This document shows, piece after piece, positions 20,720 through 28,600 of a stretch of 64,000 bases of DNA. Under the pieces are notes generated by a model. It was not told where the DNA came from, searched no databases, and was given only the letters and a program-made list of their open reading frames with translations. The first letter of the stretch is position 1; every line of letters begins with the position of its first letter. A program made the position numbers and the translations under genes. Origin of the DNA: Brevibacterium aurantiacum (GTDB lineage: Bacteria > Actinomycetota > Actinomycetes > Actinomycetales > Brevibacteriaceae); contig NZ_VLTK01000002.1 of the NCBI RefSeq assembly GCF_007558825.1, forward strand, positions 310,001 through 374,000, given 5' to 3'.

Positions 20720-21543
20720 GGCTGAATCTCCAATCGTTGGCCGGGCATGATGAGGTTCGGGTTCGCACCGATCACGTCGCGGTTGGCTGAGTAGATGTCG
20801 TCGACGAAGCCTTGGGTAGTGCCGCCGGAAGATGGATGATCGGCTGCGATCGACCACAGGCTTTCGCCGGGGCCGACGATATAGATGCCAGGGTCCTCAT
20901 CATGATCGTCAGGGGCATCGTCGTCCTCATCATGATCGTCAGGGGCATCGTCGACGGGATGGTCGATGCCCTGGCCCCGGTCATTGTCGCCGTCGGCCGG
21001 ATCGGCGGCTTGGGCCGAACCGGCGTCCTTGGGCGGTCGATTCAGCGGTGGCGAAGGCGCGGGTTCAGCAGCAGGAGATGTCGGTTCAGCGGTCGGCGGG
21101 GTGGTCGGCCAACCAGGATCAGGTAGGGGATCGTCGGGCAGCTCGGTCGGCCAGCCGGGATCGAGCGTGGCACTCGCCGATCCAGCGGGCGCAGCGTGAA
21201 CTTCGTTCATGAGCGTACTCGTCGGCGGGTGAGAGGCCTGGGCCGCGTTGACAGCCAGGCTTGCTGAAGCTGCGGCGAGAACGCTTGAGCGCAGTAACGT
21301 CGGCACGATGCGCACGACAGACCGTGTGACGATTGTTCTCATGCGCCCGTTGGGCAGCAGCCTGATCAGGAGCGTCAGAAGAGAGACCACTCCGAGGCGG
21401 GAAGAGAGCACGGCAGCAGTGCCGACGACGATGATGACAACGAGATCAGTGGTGCTGCGAGGCGTCGGCAGGTGAACCCAGGTGGTGACGAACGCGCCGA
21501 TCAGACACAGCCACGAGACGCTGCAAGCTATCAACAGATACAT
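20716..21543 (-). CDS. LysM-domain membrane protein
   Basis: 275 residues. Transmembrane helices lie at about 3-22 and 33-62, then a basic stretch and another hydrophobic segment, a Pro/Ala-rich linker, an Asp/His-rich repetitive region (about 190-225) and a C-terminal LysM domain (VGPGESLWSIAADHPSSGG ... NPNLIMPGQRLEI, about 227-275) expected to bind peptidoglycan. The gene is coupled by a four-base overlap to the downstream Rv3235-like gene. The acidic repeat is encoded by a perfect 30-bp DNA duplication. It may link the membrane to the wall; its partner proteins are unknown. Confidence 0.85.
   Translation of the reverse strand: MYLLIACSVSWLCLIGAFVTTWVHLPTPRSTTDLVVIIVVGTAAVLSSRLGVVSLLTLLIRLLPNGRMRTIVTRSVVRIVPTLLRSSVLAAASASLAVNAAQASHPPTSTLMNEVHAAPAGSASATLDPGWPTELPDDPLPDPGWPTTPPTAEPTSPAAEPAPSPPLNRPPKDAGSAQAADPADGDNDRGQGIDHPVDDAPDDHDEDDDAPDDHDEDPGIYIVGPGESLWSIAADHPSSGGTTQGFVDDIYSANRDVIGANPNLIMPGQRLEIQP
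20894..20953 (-). repeat. Perfect 30-bp tandem duplication inside the LysM gene
   Basis: Two identical 30-bp units (20894-20923, 20924-20953), starting TCCTCATCATGATCG on the + strand. Each encodes ten residues of the Asp/His-rich linker (DDHDEDDDAP type). The in-frame duplication is identical at DNA level, so it is recent or under gene conversion. Confidence 0.9.
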
Positions 21544-21591
21544 GAGAGACGTCCTTCATTGGTAACGTATCCCAATACTGCCGTTGGATGC

Positions 21592-21606
21592 CATTTGATG
21601 TCAATA
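21592..21606. promoter_or_regulatory. CATTTGATGTCAATA motif, shared with 22567-22582
   Basis: A near-identical sequence (CATTTGATGTTCAATA, one extra T) lies at 22567-22582 upstream of the SAF gene. The two copies sit in two different intergenic regions of the same LysM/SAF cluster, about 975 bp apart, in AT-rich DNA. A shared operator or promoter element is the likely reading. Confidence 0.45.
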
Positions 21607-21691
21607 GATCAAGATAACTACGAGACTGTAGTTCCGCTGATCGATGCAGAAGCTCTTGCTTGTCGCTCTTCGCTGCGGCAGGCTTCACATC

Positions 21692-22207
21692 ATGGATGAA
21701 CGGATCGACGCTCTTCTCGCGGATGTCGAAGCAATGCACGCGTCCCGGGAAGCCCATGCCAGAAGAGGTGAACTCGGTGATGAAATTGCCGCTCATGCCG
21801 CGCGGCATACTCTGCGCGAGCGACTGCGGGGTGCGATCGGCCAGCCAGTGCAGGTCGTCGTCGCCGCCCGGGAGATATCAGGGACAGCTGTCTTTCTCGG
21901 TCATGGGATCTTTGTGATCGCCGGCGCGGAGGCGAACATTGTGGCGATCGACTGGATACGAGAGATGCGCACTGGATCCAGAAGACACCGGTACGAATCC
22001 GGTCGCCTGGAGCGGTTGGGTATGGCGTCGGCTCTGAGGCGACTGGCCGCCGACCACGAGCAGATCTCCCTGGAGCTGGCGGGCGAGGGCGGAACTGTTC
22101 GGGGGCACAGTGACATGGTTGCCTCGGACTACGTCGAGATCTCCGGACGGATCATTCCGCACCGATCAATCGCTCTGGTGCGGGCCCGAGTCAACCCCTT
22201 CGCTTAG
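21692..22207 (+). CDS. Conserved hypothetical protein (secA-neighbourhood)
   Basis: 171 residues from ATG 21692 (GGCAGG upstream); an in-frame Met at 21644 is less likely. It begins MDERIDALLADVEAMHASRE and has no signal peptide or membrane helix. The middle resembles a small beta-barrel (VQVVVAAREISGTAVFLGHGIFVIAGAEA) and the end an ISGRIIPHRSIALVRAR strand. Proteins of this kind sit near LysM/HTH/SAF genes in related genomes, where some are annotated as Fis-like regulators, but I see no HTH here. I do not recognise a function. Confidence 0.65.
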   Translation: MDERIDALLADVEAMHASREAHARRGELGDEIAAHAARHTLRERLRGAIGQPVQVVVAAREISGTAVFLGHGIFVIAGAEANIVAIDWIREMRTGSRRHRYESGRLERLGMASALRRLAADHEQISLELAGEGGTVRGHSDMVASDYVEISGRIIPHRSIALVRARVNPFA

Positions 22208-22274
22208 GCGTGGCTGATCGGAGGCGGTTGACGAGCCGATTGTTGATCGGGGAGTGGAGCAACCTGTCTTCGTT

Positions 22275-22496
22275 TCAGTCTTCGAGCGAACCGGTCTTGA
22301 TCTCGTGCTCGGCGCGTTCGTACATCCGCTGGATGTACGCCTCGATCTCGGTCTTCTCCACGCGCCACTGTCCGCGCCCGCCTACCTTGATGGCACGAAG
22401 ATCTCCGGTGCGGACCAGGGCGCGGGCTTGAGCGATCGAGACATTGAGCAGATCGGCCACATCGGTGAGCGGCAGAAAGCGATTTTCAACGACCAT
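22275..22496 (-). CDS. Small helix-turn-helix (excisionase/BldC-like) DNA-binding protein
   Basis: 73 residues. A MerR/excisionase-type winged HTH: FLPLTDVADLLNVSIAQARALVRTGDLRAIKVGGRGQWRVEKTEIEAYI. It is divergent from the SAF/CpaE-like genes and a 15-bp palindrome lies in the 140-bp region between, so it may regulate that cluster. BldC of Streptomyces is the best-known relative in length and fold. The direct regulatory link is inferred from position. Confidence 0.82.
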   Translation of the reverse strand: MVVENRFLPLTDVADLLNVSIAQARALVRTGDLRAIKVGGRGQWRVEKTEIEAYIQRMYERAEHEIKTGSLED

Positions 22497-22533
22497 GAGG
22501 GCCCCTTCTCATTCCAGGTGACTGATTGCTTGG

Positions 22534-22548
22534 TGACAAATTTTGTCA
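22534..22548. promoter_or_regulatory. Palindrome TGACAAA-T-TTTGTCA
   Basis: A perfect 7-1-7 inverted repeat between the HTH gene (leftward) and the SAF gene (rightward). It is AT-rich against its surroundings and 38 bases upstream of the HTH start codon. A candidate operator for the HTH protein. Confidence 0.5.
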
Positions 22549-22559
22549 AAACCATTGCT

Positions 22560-22586
22560 TTGACCTCATTTGATGTTCAATACTAT
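22560..22586 (+). promoter_or_regulatory. Possible promoter for the SAF/CpaE-like genes
   Basis: TTGACC (22560-22565) and TACTAT (22581-22586) look like -35 and -10 elements, though the 15-bp spacer is short. It lies about 50 bp upstream of the SAF start and includes the motif shared with 21592-21606. Confidence 0.35.
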
Positions 22587-22636
22587 CACTCAGAAACAGT
22601 TCCTGTCATGGGAAATTTTCCGAAGGTGGAGATGCA

Positions 22637-23287
22637 ATGGAGCTCTCGAAACGAATTCGTCGGCCGAAGTGGACCGATGCCAGGCTGCTGGTCGGGGCAG
22701 TCCTAGTTGTCGTGGCCATCGTCGCGACCTATCTGCTCATCAGCGCGGCGAACGCCACCACCCGAGTGTGGGCCAGTGCGGTACCTCTTGTCCCAGGTCA
22801 GGTGGTCAGCGCTGATGACCTGACTGTCGCTGAGGTGAATCTGGCCGATATCGGAGACAAGTACCTCTCCGCGGATGCCGGGTTCCCGGACCATTCGAGT
22901 GTGCGGGCCGTGATCGCCGCCGGTGAGCTTCTGCCAGCCTCAGCCCTGGCCCCCATCGCCGAGCTCGAGGGCAGGATCGTGGCGATCGATGTCGCCGGGT
23001 CCGTCCCCACAGTCGTCGACACCGGCAGCCTGGTCGACGTCTGGGCCCAACCGTCATCTCAGGGACTCGATGATGAAGGCGTTGACCCGCAGCAGATCGT
23101 GACCTCGGCTCCGGTCTCGAACATCACCCGCGAGGTTGGCAGCTTCGGCGTCGGAGATGGTGCCAGGATCGAAGTCTTCGTCGCCAGTGCGGAGCTCGCC
23201 GATGTCCTCGGCGCACTCGACGGCAACAGCGTCCTCTCGGTCGTCGGCGCCCCCGCCGAAGTCAGGGCAGAGAGCGGTCAGTCATGA
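22637..23287 (+). CDS. SAF-domain protein (CpaB/FlgA-like)
   Basis: 216 residues. A short basic N-terminus, one transmembrane helix (about 16-36, LVGAVLVVVAIVATYLLISA), then a SAF domain (ANATTRVWASAVPLVPGQVV ... ELLPASALAP, about 38-100) and a beta-rich C-terminal half. SAF domains occur in CpaB, the outer assembly protein of Tad/Flp pili, and in FlgA chaperones. It overlaps the next gene by four bases (ATGA), so a complex with the CpaE-like ATPase is plausible. No pilin, CpaF or TadB/C gene is visible nearby. Confidence 0.8.
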   Translation: MELSKRIRRPKWTDARLLVGAVLVVVAIVATYLLISAANATTRVWASAVPLVPGQVVSADDLTVAEVNLADIGDKYLSADAGFPDHSSVRAVIAAGELLPASALAPIAELEGRIVAIDVAGSVPTVVDTGSLVDVWAQPSSQGLDDEGVDPQQIVTSAPVSNITREVGSFGVGDGARIEVFVASAELADVLGALDGNSVLSVVGAPAEVRAESGQS

Positions 23288-24504
23288 CACAGGTGCTCCT
23301 GGCCGTGGACTTCGAGTTCGATCTGATCCTGTTCGAACTCCTCAGCGAGGTCGACGACGTCACCATCGTCGCTCGACCAGCAGATGACGTAGAACTTCTC
23401 GCGCTGTGCAGGACAGGCAGCGCCGACGTCGTCATCGTCGGTCAGTACTTCCCGGGATTGGATGCGCAGGTCATCTCTGCAATCCACGCAGCAGGAACCG
23501 CGGTGCTGGGATTCGGAAACGACACTGCGGCACTGGAGTCCCTCGGCATCGTCAGCAGCGTTCCGTCCTCCGCGGATGCTGAGACTGTGGCGCAGGCGAT
23601 CGATGATACCCGCGATTCCACCGTCATCCCGCCCCGCCCACTCGCTCCGCCCGGATCGCTGAAAGGGCAGGGACACATCGTCACAGTATGGGGAACAGGT
23701 TCGTCTCCCGGTCGGACGCTGACGGCGGTCAACCTCGGCGATCATGGTGCCAGGCAAGGTCACCGCAGTGTCGTCGTCGACGCCGATACCGTGGCTGCGA
23801 TGGTGGCCACGACTCTGGGGCTGACCGAAGAATCGGCGCATCTGGCCAACCTGTGCCGACTCGAGATGGAGAAGACCCCGCCTTTGGACATCTCTGCCGT
23901 TCCGCATGCTGCCGTGCGCGATGACTTCCATGCTGTCACCGGACTGACCAGGCCAGATAGGTGGCCAGAAGTTCGCGCATCGGTCCTGACAGCGGTGCTG
24001 TCCCGCCTGGCCAAGATGTTCGATCTTGTTGTCGTCGACGTCGCCGACCGGGTGGATCCCGACGATGACTTCGCCGATCCGTTCTACGACCGGCACTGCG
24101 CGACACGCGCCGCGCTGGAGGTCGCGGACACCGTGCTCGTCCTGGCCGCAGGCGATCCGATAGGTCTGCAGCGGCTCGTCAAACTGCTGGGTACCGAAAG
24201 GGTGGAGTCGCTGGGGTCCAAGATGCGCATCGGCATCACGAAGGTGCGCTCAGGGGCTGTAGGCCATCCGGCCGAGGTGCGGATCAGGGAAGTGCTCGCC
24301 AGGTTCGTTCGCCGAGACCCCGATTTCATCTTCAGCGACGACCGGGCAACAGCCGACGCCGCGATGCTGTCCGGGCACACCCTCCACGAGGAGAATCCGA
24401 AATCTGTGCTCAGCCAGGAGATCGCCGCCGCGGTGACTGAGCTGCTGCCGGCCCGGAAGCGCCCACGGAAGTCGGGTGCGGGGCGAGCGGCGAAGTCCCT
24501 TTAG
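23284..24504 (+). CDS. CpaE-like MinD/ParA-family ATPase
   Basis: 406 residues. The N-terminal 115 residues resemble a degenerate receiver domain as in CpaE (ADVVIVGQYFPGLDAQVIS). A MinD/ParA-type P-loop domain follows (HIVTVWGTGSSPGRTLTAVNLG, broken here by motif at about 140-158), with switch-like VVVDVADRVDP near 255. The Walker A is atypical: GTGSSPGRT instead of KGGxGKT, so the signature Lys at the start is missing and Arg replaces the P-loop Lys. ATP hydrolysis may be altered. It is translated together with the SAF protein. Confidence 0.78.
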   Translation: MTQVLLAVDFEFDLILFELLSEVDDVTIVARPADDVELLALCRTGSADVVIVGQYFPGLDAQVISAIHAAGTAVLGFGNDTAALESLGIVSSVPSSADAETVAQAIDDTRDSTVIPPRPLAPPGSLKGQGHIVTVWGTGSSPGRTLTAVNLGDHGARQGHRSVVVDADTVAAMVATTLGLTEESAHLANLCRLEMEKTPPLDISAVPHAAVRDDFHAVTGLTRPDRWPEVRASVLTAVLSRLAKMFDLVVVDVADRVDPDDDFADPFYDRHCATRAALEVADTVLVLAAGDPIGLQRLVKLLGTERVESLGSKMRIGITKVRSGAVGHPAEVRIREVLARFVRRDPDFIFSDDRATADAAMLSGHTLHEENPKSVLSQEIAAAVTELLPARKRPRKSGAGRAAKSL

Positions 24505-24513
24505 GATTGGAGC

Positions 24514-25020
24514 ATGTCCATTCGCTGCTATATCCCGACCACATTGACAGCAATTCGCCGAGGGCTCGGCTCCGTGCACGCGGTCGCCCCCGATTCCCAG
24601 GGTCGAGAATTGGGCGGGGATGAACTCGAAGCACGAGAATTCGACGCCCTGTGCATCGCAGCCGCACTTGCCGCCACTCAGTCCTTCGAAGCCGCTGGTG
24701 CAGGCGCCCGAGAATCTGCACCGGATCCGGGATCCGAACGCGGGTCGGGCGCTGTTTCACCGCGAGCCGTCATCGCCTACGACGCACCCGATTCGAGCTC
24801 TGGCGAAGGTTTGGCCGAAGGTTTCGAGTTGTTTACCCTTCCCGAGGTGGACATGACATCAGTCGCCAGCATCCACCTCGACGAGGTCGAGATCTGGGAA
24901 GAAGCTGCCGACATCGCCGCCGACAGGGGACACGAAGCAGCGGAGGACCACCTCGGCGACTCCGATCTTCTCTGGTACGACGCGACCGAGCTTCCCGAGC
25001 TGCTGCGCGAACGCGGCTGA
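24514..25020 (+). CDS. DUF6912-type conserved protein
   Basis: 168 residues, soluble, acidic. The N-terminal pattern SIRCYIPTTLTAIRRGLGSVHAVAPD and the middle RAVIAYDAPDS match a conserved actinobacterial family (DUF6912), and the C-terminus is Asp/Glu-rich (WYDATELPELLRERG). The gene lies nine bases after the CpaE-like gene. The function is unknown. Confidence 0.7.
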   Translation: MSIRCYIPTTLTAIRRGLGSVHAVAPDSQGRELGGDELEAREFDALCIAAALAATQSFEAAGAGARESAPDPGSERGSGAVSPRAVIAYDAPDSSSGEGLAEGFELFTLPEVDMTSVASIHLDEVEIWEEAADIAADRGHEAAEDHLGDSDLLWYDATELPELLRERG

Positions 25021-25054
25021 GTCCGGATCAGCCCGGGCTGATCAAGCCAGCGTC

Positions 25055-25519
25055 TCAGAAGTGTTCGAGCTTGGCCAGACGGTCGGCAAGTCGCTTCTCA
25101 AGAATGGGCACGACGGCCTGTTCGATCATCGACCCGAAGAGGGGAATCGAGGAACTGATCTCGGCGCGCACCGACAGCGAGGTTCCCGAACCATTGCGAA
25201 CCAGCGCGATGAGCGCATCGATCTCAACGGGAACTCCGGCTGCATGGGCGGTCATTCGGATCTCTGCGTTGTCGCCGATGACATCGCCGGGAATCATATA
25301 GACCTCGACGAGTTCGGCATCCGCCGGAAGGCGAGAAGCCAAGGTGGAAGGCATTTCACTCTTGGGCATCGGCGTCTTCACCGTCACCTCGGTGTCGGGG
25401 TCGATCCGCTCGGCATGTGCCTCAGATCCCAGTGACTGCCAGGTCGAGACATCGGCAAGTTGGAGGAGAAAATCCAACAGAGCCTCCGAGTAATCATGGT
25501 TGAGTGTCAGAGTTCGCAT
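25055..25519 (-). CDS. DUF2505 domain-containing protein
   Basis: 154 residues from ATG 25519, which has GGAG just upstream; a longer frame exists but the family begins near MRTLTLNHDYSE. DUF2505 proteins are START/polyketide-cyclase-like and may bind a hydrophobic ligand. The end, IPLFGSMIEQAVVPILEKRLADR, is a typical amphipathic C-terminal helix. It converges on the DUF6912 gene and is divergent from gdh. Confidence 0.82.
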   Translation of the reverse strand: MRTLTLNHDYSEALLDFLLQLADVSTWQSLGSEAHAERIDPDTEVTVKTPMPKSEMPSTLASRLPADAELVEVYMIPGDVIGDNAEIRMTAHAAGVPVEIDALIALVRNGSGTSLSVRAEISSSIPLFGSMIEQAVVPILEKRLADRLAKLEHF

Positions 25520-25606
25520 GGCTCCAGTTTGCCAGGAGTTCAGCGTCGTGGCGCGGTATGGCTGTCGGCGTGCCTTTCTCCGCATTTGAGCATAGTGTGG
25601 GTGGTG

Positions 25607-25626
25607 GCGGTTCGACGTCGAACCGC
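25607..25626. promoter_or_regulatory. Perfect 20-bp palindrome upstream of gdh
   Basis: GCGGTTCGAC at 25607-25616 is followed directly by its reverse complement at 25617-25626. It ends 32 bases before the gdh start codon and is followed by TGTAAATTTT. It could be an operator, or in RNA an 8-bp stem with a four-base loop and a U-rich tail acting as a leader attenuator. Confidence 0.6.
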
Positions 25627-25658
25627 TGTAAATTTTGCGCGCTGATCATAGAGGTGAC

Positions 25659-28600
25659 ATGGTGTCTCAGGTCTCATATTCGGACATTGCAGAAGAGTGG
25701 AGGAAGCAGAGGGGACAAGGTGCCCCGGAGAACTTCATCGAAGCGTATTATCCGCGTTTCGAACCTGGCACTTCCGAAGCGGGAACAGAGGCGCTGGCCG
25801 CAGCGGCCGCCTCACACTACGCTCTAGGACTTGAATACGACGGCAGATCACCGGTGATCTCCATCTACAACCCGGATGTCGACTCTCCCGAGTTCCGTGA
25901 TAACCACACTGTCATCGCCATGGTCCTGACCGACATGCCCCACCTCGTGTCCTCGATCGTCAGCGATCTGGCCACCAGCGGTCGTGCCATCCGTCAGGTC
26001 CACCACCCCATCATCGCCGTCGAGGGACAGGGCTCGGACCTGTCCGTGCTGTCTCGGGCCGAAGCCCCAGCGGTCTCTGCCGATACCGCTGGCATCCCTC
26101 TCGTATCCGAACCCGCCGAGGCGAGCGGATCCCTCCTCCCGCAGCAGCAGTCCTGGATCCGCCTCGAGATCGATCGACTTCCCGAAGAGGATCTCGCAGG
26201 GCTCGAAGACCAGCTGCGCAACGTCCTCGACTACGTTTCAGCCGCGGCCAACGACGCCAGCGCCATGGCGATCCGGGCCAAGGACATTGCGAAGGAACTG
26301 CGGGCGCAGCCGCCACGTTCAGAGCTCGCCTCCGAAGCCGAGGCAGCCGCCGAGCTGCTCAACTGGCTTGACGGCCACTTCACCTTCCTCGGATACCGCG
26401 AATACGACTACTCTCATGATGAGAGCCAGAGCAGTCTCGAACCGATTGAGCACACGTCCTTAGGCATCTCCACTCTGCGGCCGCTGGTGAAGTCGCCGCT
26501 GAGTCGGGCCGTGGCCGATAAGGCCAATGAACCGCATGTGCTGGTGCTGACGAAGGCTAACTCACGTTCACGCGTGATCCGTGCGTCATTCATGGACTAC
26601 ATCGGGGTCAAAACCTTCGACTCGGCCGGTGAGATCGTCGGAGAGCGCCGCTTCGTCGGCGTCTTCAAGCCCGAGTTCTACAACGACAGCGTTCTCAACA
26701 TCCCGGTCATCAACCGCAAGGTGCGCAAGATCCTCTCCGCCAGCGGATTCCCCGCAGGATCGCATTCGGCGAACGAACTCCTGGGCGTCCTCGAGACCTA
26801 CCCGCGCGATGACCTCCTGCACGACGAGACTACGACGATCTTCGATGTCGTCATGCAGATCGTCGACATGCAGGAACGTCGCCAATCACGGGTCTTCGTC
26901 CGCCGTGACCCCTACCAGCGGTTCGTCTCCGTCATCCTCTACCTGCCCCGCGACCTCTACGACACGGCGGCGCGCATGCGAGTCCAAGAGGTGCTGCGGA
27001 AGTTCTACCGCGCTGAGAGCGTCGACTTCGATGTGCTGTTGACCGAATCCGCACTGGCCCGCATTCACTTCGTGGCCCGTGTCGCCCGTGACGTGGAACT
27101 GCCGCAGATCGAACCAGAGACCGTGGAGAAGCGGATCGTCGGCGCAGTGCGCTCCTGGTCCGAAGACGTCCATGCTTTCCTCGCCCCCACAGAGCGAGGT
27201 GACAGCGACAGCTCCGTTGCACGCGCAAACCGGTGGTCGAAGGCCTTCCCACCCAGCTACGAAGAACACCATTCTCCGACCGACGCCATCGCCGACGTCG
27301 CCCGGTTCGAAGCGCTGGAGGCCGGTGACGGTCCCGCTGTGCGCCTCTACAGTCCCGAGGAATCCGGCGATGCCACAGTGCGCCTGGCCCTCTACCGCAA
27401 CGAACGCGTCGGGTTGTCGGAAGTGCTGCCGTTCCTCACCGCCTTCGGAGCGACCGTACTCGACGAACGCCCGCATGAGCTGGACCTCGTCGACGGGTCA
27501 CACCGCTACATCTATGACTTCGGACTCACCTTCCCCAAAACACTTGATGACGGTGACTGCGAACGGATCTCCGATGCGTTCATCGCCGGTTGGGAGGGCA
27601 AGAAGGAAGCCGGAGTCTTCGATCGCCTCGTCGTCTGTGGAATGCACTGGAAACACGTGACGATCATCCGCGCACTGGGCAAATACCTGCGCCAAGCCGG
27701 CTTCACCTATTCCGACGCCTACGTCGGCGAGGTCTACAGTGACAACCCGGAGATCTCACGACTCCTGGTCGACTACTTCTTCGCGAAGTTCGATCCCTCC
27801 GCTGACGGAGCCGGACGCGAAGACAGGATGGTCGAACTCAACGAGTCGGTCGAATCGGCACTCAGCGATGTCGCCAGTCTCGACGCGGACCGTGTCCTGC
27901 GGTCTTCTCTCGAACTGCTGCGCGCCACAGTGAGGACGAACTACTTCCTCGACGAGACCGGTGAGCTGCCGACGGCGCTCGTGCTCAAGATCCGCGCCAA
28001 CGAACTCAGCTTCGTGCCCAAGCCCAAACCAGCACTCGAGATGTGGGTCTACTCGCCTCAGGTCGAAGGAGTGCACCTGCGCTTCGGCACAGTGGCCCGT
28101 GGCGGTCTGCGGTGGTCTGATCGTCGTGACGACTTCCGCACAGAGGTCCTCGGTCTGGTCAAGGCACAGATGGTCAAGAACGCACTCATCGTGCCGACCG
28201 GCGCCAAGGGAGGATTCTTCCCCAAGCAGCTGCCTCCGATGACTGACCGGGACGCGTGGATGGCCGCCGGCCAGGCCGCCTACGAGGTCTTCATCGGAAG
28301 CCTCCTCGAAGTCGCTGACAACCTGGTCTACGGCGCGACCGGCGCCCAGGAGGTCGTCCATCCCGAGCGCGTCGTCCGACACGATGGAGATGACTACTAT
28401 CTGGTCGTCGCTGCCGATAAGGGCACCGCTCGCTTCTCGGATGTGGCCAACGCGATCGCCGAACGCCGCGACTTCTGGCTCGGCGACGCCTTCGCCTCCG
28501 GCGGATCCGTCGGCTACGACCACAAGAAGATGGCCATCACCTCTCGCGGTGCTTGGAAGTCCGTGGAACGACACTTCCGTGAACTCGGGGTCAACACCGC

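Noticed and set aside
20894..20953. CRISPR-like repeat
   Set aside because: Only two units without spacers, in frame inside a gene; the same applies to 48038-48097.
21562..21570. MtrA box (GTAAC) upstream of the LysM gene
   Set aside because: Only a single GTAAC; the expected direct repeat is not there.
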